A DNA stretch of 64,000 nt from Lunularia cruciata (taxonomy: Eukaryota > Streptophyta > Marchantiopsida > Lunulariales > Lunulariaceae), in the NCBI GenBank assembly GCA_948567375.1, contig OX419762.1, forward strand, positions 39,661,034 through 39,725,033, given 5' to 3'. Numbering within the stretch: position 1 is the stretch's first letter; each line of letters starts with the position of its first letter. This document shows, one piece after another, positions 32,140 to 46,800 of this stretch. Both the position numbers and the translations under genes were made by a program. Under the pieces are notes generated by a model that was not told the DNA's origin, searched no databases, and saw nothing but the letters and a program-made list of their open reading frames with translations.

Positions 32140-34340
32140 TTATACTGCTTTGATTTTTGCAACTCAACCATAGCTTTGGAGTTGTGTTTGGTTTAAAAAA
32201 GAGCATTTGCTTTCAAAAAGGAGAGCATTAATTGCTCTTTTTTGAACAATCATCTACAAAAATGATCTAATTAACTGCATTTGTCCAAGTTCAAAGTCTA
32301 TCACAATATTAAAGAAGAGAATATTGAGAAATGAAGGCAAAGTCTTTGATATTTTGAGTTTTGATCCCACTTTTCCTTTTTGCTCACTTAGTGAGCAAAG
32401 AGAACCTCCTTGACACTCCACTTTCCAAGATTTGTCTATCATGCATTTTAGGTGTGCACAAAAAAATCTATTATCAAATGCTTTGGCAGTCCTAATTTTT
32501 CATTTATCCTGTTCCTGACAAGTATATCTAATTTCTTGATTTCAAGCATTATCTTCATAGGTACAATCATCCAATGATGTCGTCTTCCAATCCATGTGTC
32601 CTCATTTGATAAAATTTGGATTTAACACCCCACTTTGGGTGAAGTAAGTACTTTGGATGTCAATATAATCTTGACTATTTGAGCAAACTTGTCATTCTCA
32701 TAGTGACTCTCAAACCACAAAATAATTGTAAACATGTGGCACTTGGATTGTCTAATTATCCTTATTAGCAAAACTTTGTGCCTATGATGTATTCTTTAGA
32801 TCTAAGGAAGTCTTTATATTCCCCTTCTCCTTGTTACACATAAGTCCTTTGCATTGCCATTGCAGTACAAGAAACCCTTCAGTTTTTCCATTATTCCCAA
32901 GAAATATCACTTCTAATGAACGTTAGTCCTAAGAATTCTACTTTTGGTCTACCTATCCAAACGTGATTTTGACACTCAAACTCTGATTTTTCTTCTAATA
33001 AGCTCATCCATTCTCCTCACTACTATTATCAACTTAGATACATCTAAAAATCAACCTTTTGAAGATCCTAAGTATCAGATAAGATTATCCAAGATTGATA
33101 TCATATGATAATAGTATATAGCTCTTTAAATTTGATTTCAATAAAAAAAGCAACATAAAATAACCTTTCTATTACCTTAAAAAAATTATGTCCTGAGCTT
33201 CTAGACCAAAATCCTTATTTTTTTGGTTTTATATCCCTGATGCTTTAGAAATCAATTCTATTAATGTATATATTCTTAAATATCCTTTCAAGGTACTTGT
33301 ATTTGCGAACCATTTGCCATATTTTTTTTGTTTGTAGCATCTTATAGCTAACTTAACTAATTCAATCTTCTTGTAAAACATTGCAAAAACTATCTATAAA
33401 CTTTTGAGATAAACTTAAACATAGTTGAGTGCTTAGCACAAGGTTACACTTAGACATCTCAAAAAAATAGAATTTCTGTTAAATTTAATTACTAATAATA
33501 TTTAAGAGTTGAAAATTAAAAGTAAATCAATAAATTATCTAATTAATAAATTAATAATACATTTACAAGCAGACCGTGAATTTTCATTTTAGTTATTAGC
33601 ATCTATTTTTTTAAATAAGTATTTATTATCCGATTTTTAATATAATTTTTTTTAAACTTTCAAACACTTAATATATAAAAATCGTAATTTATATTGTAAG
33701 ATCCAAATTATTTAAGTTATAAACCTAAATAAATCTTATAAATGATTGAATCAGAGATATTTTGCGGGGTGCAATGTCTTTTTTAAATATCAAGCTAATC
33801 ATATAGGCCTTGTATTATCAATAATCTTTACAGAAATTGAATCAATCTGAGATATTAAGCAATTTTATAGTTTTCTTAGTTAGTCTAATCTAATTTTATA
33901 GTTTTCTTAGTTTATAGTCTAGAGTTTCCTGACTTTCAATATTGCCATGAAAAGTTTGGATCTACCAATTACAGAACGTGATATTGAAACGAAAGAAATT
34001 TTAAACACTTGTGGGTGTACCATGGCAGTTTGTGTAGGAGGTCCTTAAGCCTAAATTAGTTCTTGATCACTAGTTATTGGTTTGTTGCCGGTTCCCATGA
34101 AATGGCTCGTCCACCCCCTCAATTGAAAGGAAATTCTCGTATTCTTTTCCTTGAAATAAAAGCTGGAACTTTGTAGATCCGGAAAATCGCCTATGAACCG
34201 TAGAATTCTATCATATATATATACAAAACTCCTATTATTATTTTGTTTTAAATAATAAATATGTATATCATCTTATGTTTATTGTGCAATTTATATAGAA
34301 ATTGTTTTTACTTGAATTGGGAATAAGAGAGTAAAACGAC
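32140..34340. other. AT-rich DNA without a recognisable gene
   Basis: Stops in all frames, long A/T runs, almost no CG. No LTR ends, repeats of the families above or coding similarity were seen. Composition changes near 34340. Confidence 0.65.
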
Positions 34341-37300
34341 TTTTCTTACCATTTCCCAGCAGTGAATGGACACAAAGGAAAAGAATTCCGTCGTCACCCG
34401 ATGGATGTGCTTTAGATACAGTGACGGCCAGTCTCCCTATCAATTTAGATTAACAGTTAGAAGATGAATGGTCAGATCCGAGGGTTTGGTCGTGGCTGGT
34501 GTTTTCCTTGTCTTTATATGTGTACTCTGAAGGTTTGATTTCTAAGGACTCTAGCCCAAAGTTCGAAACCTGATTACTTGGAATGTTGACTTAAAATTCC
34601 GAGGCCAACATATTTTCAGGACGGGAAGAGTGACTATAGTCAAAGTGCAAAAATATTCCCAAACTCAACATATTTCAACAACGGGAGGGTGGGAATAATC
34701 GTATCGCAGGATTGGGAAATTTTTGCGCTACGAAAAGTTAATCCGAATATGTTTCGAAAGATTGGAATATGGAAGTAAGGGCCGACGCTTCGAACTTCGG
34801 GGATTCGGCTTATGCAACGCCATCCAAGCCCCTGAAGTCCAAAGCCTTGACCCGAAATTCCAGACTCCAATTAGCAAATCTTTGGTATCTTTTTAATACA
34901 GGTTGCGCATTTCGGAGCTCGAATTTTTCGGGCAGCTATATTACAGTGCATTACTCTCTGATTACCGCTAGTTTCAAAAGATATGAACGTTGTCGAGAGG
35001 CTTGCCACGGCAGCCAAATCGAGAAACATCTGTGACACTCAAGTGGATTGTACGATAGATAGATGAAATCTATATCTATAATATAAAATCCGTATCTTGT
35101 TAAAACATTATGGATAATGAATTGTTTCGGTCAATTCTACTGACAAAAGCGTTGCTTGCCAAGTCAGATCCATCACTGCCAGCTAATATAAGCCTGGTGA
35201 CAGCTTAGTAACAGGTGGCGATAAGGGATACTGTTAACTCTTTGTGCCAATCTCGAGTACCGTTAAATCCATCCCTCTCTGTTTATGTCACTGACAAAGT
35301 CACCGCACGATATAACTATGGCATTGCGATTAAGAGTCAATCTCAAAGAGGAGATATTTCTAAACGGATATTTCATGCATTGAACCTTCAAACTTCCAGT
35401 ACAAGTTCTCTGTGACGTGGAAGGTTATTCACATCCGTGATGCACACCATTCGTCGTAGCACTCATGGTTATGTCCGGTTAAAGTCACAATATTGACCAG
35501 GTTCTAATGTTCTTGAATCACGACTCAAGAACCCCCCAACAGCTAACTGCATGTCGTCGCATCTACGCCGTAGCTCAAGAATCAGTTCAGTTACTGTGAC
35601 ACACCCATGACGTGCGAACGTGCGTTCGTTCTTGGACACATGGTTCGCTCACCGTTCTCCTACTCTGTCCTATTCCCGGCTAAAGAATGAACCGCCGGGC
35701 TCCAACCGCCCATTTGGAATCTTTGTTGTTTTTCAAATTGATTCGATAAAACACGTCTGTTCCATACCCACAGAAACTCAAAAGGACTCGAAATTTTTTG
35801 GAACGGGGGTGACTTTAGTTGGACTGACGGCGTTTCGTTCCCTACATGGAAATCTGAGTCAAAGTTGGCTCATTGCGGTGTTGATAGGGGAAGTTTTCAG
35901 TAACGGACTCAGTGAAGCAACGCCACTCATTATTCTTTCCAGGACACAAAACGTGCTAAGACGAACAGCATTCTGAGTCCGTCCAAAACCGGTAATCATT
36001 AACTTGGTTTTAAATCAGCGCCAAGACACTTCATTGCCCTCGTTGTCTTGATGCCTCGGCGTAGAAACGTCGAGAGGTGGGCGTCGACTAAAGCCCATCA
36101 CGATGCTTGGAATTATCTACAGAACAGGTCCACAGTTCTCGGCTGCGTGGAGTCCACCATCAGTTTTGCGTAGGATCTCTGTTGGTTAACTCACGAGAGG
36201 ACCGTTTAGTTACTTGAACTGAGGAAGAGTGATGCAATGCAACTGTAGTTCCTGAGTTTGAAAACTAATGTGATATCTTTGCAAACTTTTTGACTACGTT
36301 TCCCAATCCGTCACTGTCTATAGGATTTGTTCCTAAACTAAGTATGTGTATGGCAGATGATGCCAAATTACTACTTCGTAATCTTTTCAGGAATATCTCT
36401 TCGATTGCCAGAAATGCCAGAAGATAGAAAGCAGAGGAAGTTTCTTGATCAACGAGGTCAATCACGGTATTCAACCAGATAAGGACATTATCGTCTGCGA
36501 ATTATCACAAGTATTCGCTTGTGATAATTCGCAAACATCCGCTTAATATCTGCTTGTATCACTAAAATATCCGCGTCTTGCTTCCTAATTATCTTTGACT
36601 TCATTCTCTACTATTTCATTCACACCCCTTTTGTTTATCTACTGGTAACTGAATCCCATATATAAGTATCAAATGTAAATTCGATTTTACTTTTTCCTAA
36701 TCTGAACATATGAATGTTCGCCTCTCCTCATGTTTTCCCTTGGACTTTGATAGATCAGATTCTTCGTTTCCATCCATGGCACCTCTTTCCTGAATTGAAC
36801 ATGCCCCGGAAAATGAAATTTTGACCTTGAGATAGCAACGCCCCGAAGCTCCACCGTTCTATAAAGCTCCTGGCTGTTTCAAACAAAATATGTTTCTTCA
36901 CGATTCCAATTTTCATCGTATAGTTTCAAATGCAGTACTGTAGTCGCGACTTAAATGCCACAAGAAGGCGAAGAGAAAGACCACGCCAATCTATACCAAA
37001 AGGAAACAAGGAAAAGTACAAATAAAAGGGGCAAAGTTGATGCGAATGAAGATTTGACAGTAGAGATCAAAGTATTCAATCCTTATTTGGATGTTAGAGC
37101 ACTCTGTTGTGAATATCGGTCAATCCACAATGGGGAATCAAAGCTTGTAGTCTGCCAGTATTTGAAAGATCAGTGAAAGTATCGTATGTAAGTACTGAAC
37201 TGATAATCATGACTTTCCTTCACCTCACCTTCGTGTCCATAGTTCCAGAGGTTTGATTACAGCGCGCCAAATTTTGACAATTCAACACTTGAATAATTGC

Positions 37301-40300
37301 ATTAGTACGGGAATTATCTCTATCCCACTACAGTTGCTGGGCAAATTCAAGCCATCAACCTGGCGGGAGGAACGGCAGGCACGGCAGCATCACTCGCTAG
37401 ATCTATAACACGTCGACAAGAATGCAGCCGCGCGACTGGAACCAGCGAGTTCCGCGGCCGTCTGTAAAACACCTCCTCCCAACGACGGCCGGTTTTAAAA
37501 CTTTGTGCAGGGGAACAGGGCCGCAAACCGGCCATGATGTGAAAATTTGTACAGCTCGGAACCGCACACCACAGATTCTGTATATAGTCTGTTCAGAAAT
37601 GTGTTTCAGCTCGTTCCCTTTTCACACACTGGATTTATAGTTTATGACACCACGTTGCTGGAACTCGCGATTTAGACGGACAAAAGAACTCAGGACTTCT
37701 AGCAAGTTCAATCGCAAAGCTCGCGCTTCGAAAGAACTGAGGGAAGAACTCACTCTAAGCTCCTAAACTCTTCTGCAATTGGAGCACCCCGGAACAAACA
37801 AATTTAACCAAACCATACCTTGCGCGAACTACGAGATTCACGACACAACTGCCAAGGAATTCAAGAGAGCTTCTCATGCAATACACCAAGCTCAAATTGA
37901 CCTTGAGAAACATAGGTATTGCAACTAGTGGGTACCAGTAGATCCAAGCGACGAGGTTCCGCGGAGATGGCTACGGCTGTGACTTGGCAACTCATGAGAG
38001 CAAGCTCCAAAGTTTGTGGTAGAGTGTTGACAAGAGTAGCGAACTGATCATCTAAGAAAGCGAGAATACAAGATATGCACGACAAGTTGTACCAAAAAAC
38101 AAAAAAAAACAGCTTTTGAAAACAGGAAACAATTCCACCTATCACTTTGATAACATAAATCTGGTGATACATACAAATTCAACGTGTAGGCTGAATTAAT
38201 CCTAAACGTAAAATTTGAATATTTCCAGAAAACCACACGAACTTATTTAGCTTGGAGATATAGGTCAATTTCTTATGGTCAAACTGAGTTCACATCGATA
38301 GGACCCACCTACGGAATTTATTTGCCCGTGTTTATTTCTTTCAAGAAACTGGCGAACTAAACCCCCAGTATATCTTTCTGTGTTCGGGGCAAAGTATTAA
38401 GCTACCACGAATCTGTCAGCCTCAGAGGCCCTTTCCGTCAACAGGAATGTAGCAGACGGGTTCGGGAAAAGAACAGCATTGCAAAGTCACTCGATCGTGA
38501 AGAAGTTCCGATATGGGAAGTCGGTGCGCCGAGTTCGCAGTTGCCAGAAAGTTGCTTTCACAGGCGAAAAGTTTGAAGTGTGGGTTACGAGTCGCTTCGG
38601 GTCATTCGTAAATTTCATTCCCCTGCGGTAAGTCGATCCAGACGTTCTCTCATCAGCAGTGACTCTTTTGTATAATTCACGACCCGTTTGCGACATTAAA
38701 AAATACTTATAATATATTGAAATGCAAGTGGTTTAAACTTGGTGCCTATAATTCAAGGGCACATGGTTTCTTATTGGTTATGATCCCACGATTTGAGCTC
38801 AGCGGAAATCCCTTATATTTAAAGCTTTTCTGAGAATTTCAAATCCAGCCGACTTCAAACTGACCTGCTGGGTAGTAGTCCCCAACTGCCAATACACAAT
38901 CCTCTCGTTTGACACGTAGGAAACTTGTCAAATGACACTGACAGATTCACCTTGCAGTTTTTCGGTGGCCGGCAAAGAGTCGTCATCTCTGCAGAGGGAA
39001 AAAACTGTCGCATTGACAATTTGCCACCGGTTCTGCCACGTTGGCAGCCCATGGAGCTGTCCTTTTGTCGTCCTTTAGGTTTACTTTAGACGCTAAACCT
39101 CGGTGAACGCCTTCCTGAGCGGCGAGCACCGCAAGGTGAAGAAGGACTCGAACAACCGTAGAGATTAGTACGTCTACCTCCATGAACTAATATGTCCGTA
39201 GCTAACTACATGATCGTGTGGTCGATTCAAGATGTCATCACTTTTAGTGGGTTGATCTGGGTGATGAATTACAGTAGCTAAAGCCACTCTCTTGGCGAGA
39301 AGAGAACCAGTAGCAGCACACCCGTTCACCACTCTAGTGTCGTCCCCGCCCCTGATCTGAATGCAGCACCTTTCAAAGCGAAGGATATAATCATCGTAGT
39401 GCAGTATGTGAGAGACTTATAAGTTTATGTCGACAAATATTCGTTGATCGGGTTCAAAACGTCAGGTGATAAATTAGAGGTGTTCCGTCCCAATTTTGAA
39501 CCCACACCAGGCATTAAGTCTTTCGTGAGGGAAGCTTGCGACAAGACTCTAGAATACTAATTTTGATGAGTCGTCCGGATTCCATCCAATCGAAAGTAGA
39601 ACTCTTACGGTCTCTTGGGTAGGTTGACTATTGAAATTAGAGGCACCGGGGTTCCTCAACCTTTCCCCATGAATGTGTTTAACTGAACCACTGAACTGGC
39701 TATCAGACACTACTATCGATGGAACTTTCCCGGTATCTGTAAGCTTCAATAAATCACCTTATCCAGAAGTCTCGCAATAAGAAAACAAATTATGGTCATC
39801 CCATGTGGTTACGAGTGAGTCAGGAAGAGATTTTTCCAGTTCGCACGCAGTGGCTCGCAGCGAGAGCACAACCATGCGGCGTAATGGCGCTTTCTCCACG
39901 ATATCGTTGACAAATCCCACTTTTCTTTCGACCGAATCAACTTTTTGGCTTATTTTGTTCATGGAAAGTAGGGACAAGACATTTGTTCGCAAGAAAATCC
40001 TACGTTCCGCCGTTCTGAGGACGTAGCACCAATCATTTTCGAGAATGCCACCACCACCGCTCTAGATCCGGTCGTCATTCATCCAAGAGGGCGCTTATCT
40101 TGAGGCAAGCCAAAGTACGCTACTAACTCTTCTTCGACAAATCTCGTCGTGGTTCCTACAGCAAATACGGCGCCAATCTGAATTGAACGGGTAGAATCAG
40201 GTGGGCCTGGCCTCCGCTTAAATCCTCTTGCCTTCACTTGGCATGGGGAATGGAGATCAGTAGATTCTGTCTACACGTGGTCGCTTGTGAGTGACGACGA

Positions 40301-41030
40301 CTTAGAACTGACCTACAACATCGATACCTGAAAAACCATCTAAAGCAGCCTGGCCTGTATAACAGCATACTAAACATATCACCACCGCTTCCAACCACGT
40401 CTTTCTCCGGGAAGAAGAAATATCTGAGAGAAGTTGGATAAGAAGATATTCGTAGGGCTTTGAAGAACCTAGATCGAAACAAAGCACCAATGCAGTGAGA
40501 GCCTGGCAACATGCGTCCACATCTACCGCACCCAGAAATGAAGCCCTGCTACTGAACAATAAAGTGCTCCCACTACGAGGCAGTGAAAGTTGACCGAAAC
40601 TTGTTGGATTTGCGATCATTGGAGCGGTTGTACTGCGATTGTTCATAGAGAAACAGATATGCAGAGACCACCAACGTGCCGCTTTTTTCTCTCTAACAGG
40701 GATCGACCCGATACGTGTCTCTTTTCACTTCCAAGGTATTACCCAATGATGTGCCGATCCCTCAGATGACTAGGAGGAGAAGGAAACAGGGAGTTGCGTA
40801 GAATCTGAAAAGATTCCTTTCTGACGACAGCTCGATTTCGCCCCTCACACTCACATACAGTGGCAGTTTGAAAAGAGAGTTTGGTTATACTGCCGATAAG
40901 GGAGTCCACTCCAAACTTACATAAACGATCGTTGATCAGGGACAATTTGCTTCCGGTATCCTTAAAACGTTTCGAGGAACACATTGAGTGACGGGAGGAG
41001 ATACAGAAGAGAGAAGGTGGACGTGAGAGG
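34340..41030. other. CG-retaining block without recognisable transposon or gene
   Basis: CG dinucleotides are common here (for example five in 35521-35580) while lines of the neighbouring repeats often have none. No LTR family, pol motif or repeat of the window occurs in it. Open frames of 60-118 codons occur on both strands, often overlapping on opposite strands, as expected by chance at this GC content. None shows a domain I know. It could be low-copy, unmethylated DNA (regulatory or a dead gene) or a recent insertion. A 16-bp inverted repeat lies at 36496-36533. Confidence 0.6.
36496..36533. repeat. Perfect 16-bp inverted repeat with 6-base loop
   Basis: Arms TGCGAATTATCACAAG (36496-36511) and its exact reverse complement (36518-36533) around TATTCG. 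No T-run follows, and the site is not at an element end that I can see. Confidence 0.85.
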
Positions 41031-43473
41031 AATTTTGTGAAATATGTAATTCTCTTAGTTTCTCAATTTTGGTCCGTAAATTGAAGTCCATGGAAAATTC
41101 AATAATAAAATAAAAGGAAATTTGAATTACATGGAATCGAGCAAACTTAGATTATTTAGTGTACTGAACGATTCTTCAATATAGATATTAGTTTGGTATG
41201 AGAGTGAAAGGATATTGAGGGATGACTATAATATAGATATTAGTTAGTCTGAGAAGGTTGAGAGTTTTTTGTTAAATTATTTTTAATACCCTTATTCTAT
41301 TGAAATCTAGGTTGAAGATTATATATATAGATCTTCTACTGAAAATTTGAAGATTGTAGACATGAGAATTATAATCAAGAAGGTTTATGGTTTTAAGTTT
41401 TGAGTGTTAACATCTTGCTTACCTTTGAAAGAAGATTGTCGCCTACTTTATTACCTACTTTATAGTAGTAGTGTAGGTAGTGCAGTCAGATGACGGACGG
41501 GGATAGGATGATAGATAAGGATGATGTATATCTTCTCGGGTTTTGTTTACCTTGTGCATGATGCATGGGGCTTACCCTAGTTTACTCATCATACCTTCTC
41601 GGGTTTTGTTCACCCTGTGCATGATGCATGGAGTTTACCTTAGTTTACTCATATAATTTGTAGGGGATGTGAACTTGATATAGTTAGTTTTGTAGATACG
41701 AGGAGATGTAAGATAGAATTTTTTGTGTATTATTATTAGTTTTTGGTTAACTCTAGCTTTTACTTTCTCATCTAAGATTACTTCAAATGGCACAAGATAT
41801 ATCATATATCAGACATATGTGCGAAAGATGCATAAGGTTTAAGGCTCCTTGGGATGCCATAAACCTTGGCTCCACCACGTCATATTGTTGACAGGGATTA
41901 CATATATTACAACCATCAATAATTACACATACTACATCAATCCCATCATTAATCATATTGTGTATATAGATCAAGTTGAGGGAATGGTTAGCATCCTAGG
42001 CAGGTTATATTTAGGGGCTTTTCTGACAAGTTTATCATGTGCATCTCTATTCTAAATGCTTCCCTATTCATTCCAAGATGAAGCTAGACAACCCTATATA
42101 ACCCTTGCTTGATCAATTGATCAATTTGTACTTGATCCCTTAGATAAGTAAGCATGGTTCTTGATTCTCTTACTCATATAATAATATCTTTGTTTTACTA
42201 GAGTGAGGCATAGAAAGCTAAGAGAATGATTGCTAGATTTCACATATTTTGGGTTGAGGATTGTGATATTTGAGGTGCATACTTTAAGAGATAGTTTAAT
42301 AACTAATATGTTACAAACATATAGGATACTAGATCAAGCTAGAGATTATGATAGAGAAAGCCAAGTTCCACAAAAAAAATTCTGAGGCTAGTCTCATTGA
42401 TGGATTATTTCCTCTTTATGCTTAATATATCCTCTACAAAGAAAATGAGTCATATTAAAAATCTTGGACTATTAAATTGAGGAGTTAATATGCCTTGATA
42501 GATCTTGTTTTACTTATGCATTGTGTATAGCTCCATGCCTCTCCTTTTTAGGCTTTTCAGGGCTTTTTATGCTTATCTAAGAGATTATTTCCAACCAAAT
42601 TATTACATTCTTGGTATTATGGAGTCATTCAATATGGATATAACAAAAGCAAGAAGGAATTTCATACATCAATTAGTCAAGTGCTAGATGTTAATTAACT
42701 CCTTGTGATGGAATATAATACAAGGAGTACTAGACTGATTGCTATTTGGGCGGTCTTATTGAGTCTTGTTATCCATACTATTGTTTTCTTGAACATGATT
42801 TCAATGCAATGCTTTATTCACATCAATTTGGAGTTGCTAAATTGGGAAGTTATGAGGTAATATCTCTTGGCATTAGAGCACTCTCAGATTTGTGCATAAA
42901 TTAAACTGTCATAAAGGTGAATGTCTCAACATCCGTCTGTAAGACAATGAAAACATGTTTGAGCATCCCTCATAATAGGATCATAAGAGTCTTTGGTGAT
43001 ATCATTGGACCAAGGAATTTTTTAGTGCGTAACAAAGAACTTGTCACGTAGATAGACATCTTTACTAATATTTTGTGGAGTAGGTTTGATGAGAAGATGG
43101 TACTTGTAATATTCTTGGATAATTATGCACTCTTGGTACCTTTGCTTTCCTCTTGATTTTTGGTTGTTGAGAACCACTCTTAGTGATATATGTAATGGTG
43201 GTGGAAGAGAGATCATTTTCTCCACAAGTACTACTATTGTGACAAAAGAGAGATGGTTTGTCTCTTCAGCACATGATGATATTCCGCTGCCTCTTTGCCT
43301 TTTATTGGACCAAATATTTGCAGTCTTCCTTGACAGACCAATAGTTTCAACAAGCTCTACATTCTTTTTAGTTGACCCATCTATTCCTTGTGCTACTAAG
43401 ACATATATTTACTCTTGCTTTGGCAAGGGTGTAGGCCCTTGGATCCTAGCTTGACCTTGCGATAGTATAATAA
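41030..43473. other. AT-rich DNA with a 63-bp tandem duplication
   Basis: No gene recognised. Two 63-bp units (41532-41594 and 41595-41657) each contain CTTCTCGGGTTTTGTT and GTGCATGATGCATGG. The frame 43125-43454 (109 codons) shows no known domain and is shadowed by others. Confidence 0.6.
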
Positions 43474-43862
43474 TGTAGAGTTAACAAAAGCTAAATATAG
43501 CTAACAAGTCATAGAATTAGCATATAGCCAAGCAACTTTACAAATGTTCTAGAAGTATCCAAGAAGCTTCTTGGTGAGAATCTTTTAGGAACTTTCCAAG
43601 GGTTGAGTAACTTGTATGCCATGTTGATGGCTAACTTACCTTTTATGCCCAATAAATGGCTAGCTTAGCTTGCACAAAAAGTAAGGCAACTTCTAGAGGG
43701 AACCTTCCTTAGAAAGTTCTTGCTAGCCTTGTACCAAGGTTCCCTATAAGTACCACAGCCCAAGCTCAGGCTAGGCATTTGGGGTTTCTCTCACTTGAGA
43801 ATTCCAATGTAATATTCCACTTTGATCTTCCATTCTCTTATTTCTCTCCTTAGTCGTTTACA
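43474..43862 (+). mobile_element. Solo LTR-B with AATAA duplication
   Basis: 389 bp from TGTAGAGTTAAC to TCGTTTACA, flanked by perfect AATAA repeats (43469-43473 and 43863-43867). It shares AGAAGCTTCTTGG, TTTCCAAGGG, GGCTAGCTTAGCTTGC and the AGGCATTTGG segment with the 53549-53933 LTR, its closest relative in the window. A TATAAGTA box lies near 43744. The 5' regulatory motif is reduced to TTCTAGAA (43547-43554). Confidence 0.9.
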
Positions 43863-46800
43863 AATAAGGTAGTTTACATCAACTACGTTTTCTTTAGCAA
43901 TAAGATGTTATTTAGGTTTGGTCTACCCATATGAATCTTCATTACTCACTTACAAGTATGGTTCTACCTTAGGTGTAAAAGAGGTCTATATGACTTGTTG
44001 TACTTTAGGAAGATTAAGGATAGTTACCTATATGGCCATTATAGATATAATGTTTGTAATAGCACAAGAGAGTGTACATTTTACTTGGAGAGGGAGAGTA
44101 TTGATATGTGTAGTATAAGTAATATGAATTAGGGTAAACGTGTACATGGTTGGAGACAATCAAGTGACAAAAGTAGATAATGTGGTTATGGATCCCATGT
44201 GCAACTCAGTTTTGGAAGGAGTGATTACACATCCTCCTAGATGGTACCAAGAGGAAAAAGAGATAGTAGTCAATATCTCCAAGTATAAGGGTATGTTGTA
44301 AGGTCATCACTTGATTCCATTAGCCTTGGACTTATATGGAGTTAGCATTTAAGCTTAAACAATGTTAAATATATTTTTCAAGGATCATATGAGAACTTAC
44401 TTTACTAAAAAAAGGTATCATTTTCAATTTATTGTAGCTTAGTTCAAATAGTGGATGTTTATGCTCTATAGAGAGCTTAATCTGGTGCAATCTTAGGAGA
44501 GCAATCACACTAGGTGATACTTTGCTGAATGCTTGAGTTATGCATATACCATTTGACTAACATAGCTTAGACATTCTATTTTAGGTAAATTAGATATATT
44601 CCTTGTTCAATACTAATAATTCTTAGCTTGATTTTCTTATAGATTTATCTTTATTTGGTAAGTATTGTCTTTCATATCCTTCTTTTTATCCTATATGTCT
44701 TGCATCCTCACTAAACCATTAAAACTAATCAAACATATGGATATCACTAACCTAATATAATATATTTTATAGTGATCCTATACCATTATAAGCAAGCAAG
44801 CAAGCAAATATATTGATATAACTAACCTAGTGTAAATATATTGTAGTGATATATCTTGTAGGATGGTTTTTATCCTCTACTATTATCTTACAAAAATTAT
44901 CTTTTTGGGGCACAATGTATGAGTAATCTAGAGAGAACAAATTGCATGAGTAATTTAAGAGAAGAACTAATTTTTAGTGCTCTAAACACATCAAGTATAG
45001 GACAAGACCAATTCCTAATGTATAAAACACTCCATGTATATCTATATAAAAGATAAAATCTCCTTCTATCCAATATGATAAGTTCTTATAATAGTCTCAC
45101 AAATATATTATACTTTAGGTGTCCCTATATGATTTTCTACAATAGAGGAATAAATAGATTATTTGCCATATTTAGATATCCTTTTCTTATATATTTATGT
45201 TAGTTGCCAAAGTCTAACATTCAATAAGGACAACAAGTGACCATTTTTCATACGCTTATACATATGCATCCTGTATGAAAACACCCCACTCTTTACAGTA
45301 TGTTAAAGAAAATTTTAAATCATCATCCTATTTGTGCATAGATTTTTTAGCATAGCACATTGGTTTCATAAGTTTACTTCTTTCCCATCTTGAGGATAGA
45401 TGGTATAAGAGTTTAATGCATCACTTTAACCATTATATCCACCAGAAAGGATATGGTTATTTTTCATCATGTAAAAGAAAATACATTTAGCACATAAGAT
45501 GAATCACATTCTCTCCACTTCAAGCACATACTCTTCTATGCCATTAAAATACAATAACCATGCTTATAGCATAGTAAGAAATGCAAACAACTTATCAAAC
45601 TCCTACTTTATTGTACTACTAAAGATATTTTTTCCTAGATAGCACCTTATAATAATATCATTTGAAAAATTCCCTTGACTTTTAAAAAGATACAATCCAT
45701 GCTCACATATAATAAAAGAAACTATGTCTAGTGAAATGATTTTGATAGTGGCCTCTACTAATGATATTATAAGTGCTTCACTTTAAAGGACATCTTACTG
45801 ACCCACCAGATCAATACCCACTCTCTCTTGCCAACCAAAAGTAAATCTTCTATGCTTAAAATACAAATAAAAAGAAAATGGAAAAAACAGACCAATTTTA
45901 GCCAATATATTTGATATAAATATTATATTTTAACTGAAATAAAGCAATTTATGGTTAAGCCAAGCATACGTCTATCTCAATATAAAAATATATTGGCAAG
46001 GAAAATCAAGCAAAATTAGTCTATGGACAAGTAAGAATATATTTTATCCATTCAGTTCTATATTTATAAAAGTCCAAATCCAAGAGGAAAAAAAGAGAGT
46101 ATAGAAGGAAAGAGATAGACCAAAATGAAATAAACTTCAATTGTAATAGATGATAGATACACGAGGCCAAGACTTGTTATTTACAAAAAGCTTGGAGAGA
46201 TCTATTGTCTTCCAAGGAGAGTGTGTGAGGAAGATGTTGGATGTCCTTAAGGAGATCAAGTTCATGTTGTGTGTACAAGCTATGGTGGCATGGTTCTGTA
46301 TTACATGGCTGACGCTTATTCTTAACTTAAAAACAAAGTTGTTATGGCCAATTATGGGATTATTATGACCCATAAGGGCATTTCAAGAATGAACATGACT
46401 AGAATCATACATTAGGGCATTTGAATAATGCCTTTTTAGCTCCATGTAAAAACCCCATAAAATTTTTAATGGGTACTCAAGAAACTATTAACAAGTCCAA
46501 GGCGGTGGGGTACTCATAAAATTTATGGGTGACCACCCATTGCCATAAATTATTTATATGAACTCAAAATCATGACCCATGAAAATTTATATTTATGGGT
46601 GACCTAATTAATCAAAACCACTTGTTCTTCACTAACTAATTAATCATCCTTTGCTTGTCAATTAGTGCTTTTGCTTTTGCCTATGCATGGGCTAATTTAT
46701 AAATAGAGCACATTTGAATGTAAGTGGAGTATATTTGAAGTGGTCAAATTTTAGCATGAATGAGTAGTTCTCATCTTGAATCACTTGCTATATGATGTGG

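Noticed and set aside
35620-35976. 118-codon plus-strand ORF in the CG-retaining block
   Set aside because: Open frames of this length are expected by chance in a 6.7-kb region of this GC content; no domain, no codon pattern, and its neighbours on both strands are similar in length.
36955-37176. 73-codon lysine/glutamate-rich ORF starting with ATG
   Set aside because: No recognisable domain, no extension beyond a following splice-like site, and no supporting exon nearby.
38400-38627. Possible exon ending at a GTAAGT donor (GEKFEVWVTSRFGSF reading)
   Set aside because: No acceptor-bounded upstream or downstream exon and the opposite strand is equally open; a perfect donor string alone is weak.
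40234-40984. Series of minus-strand ORFs of 80-114 codons
   Set aside because: They overlap in different frames, and no order of them gives a known protein.
43125-43454. 109-codon plus-strand ORF
   Set aside because: No motif, and it lies in AT-rich repeat debris.
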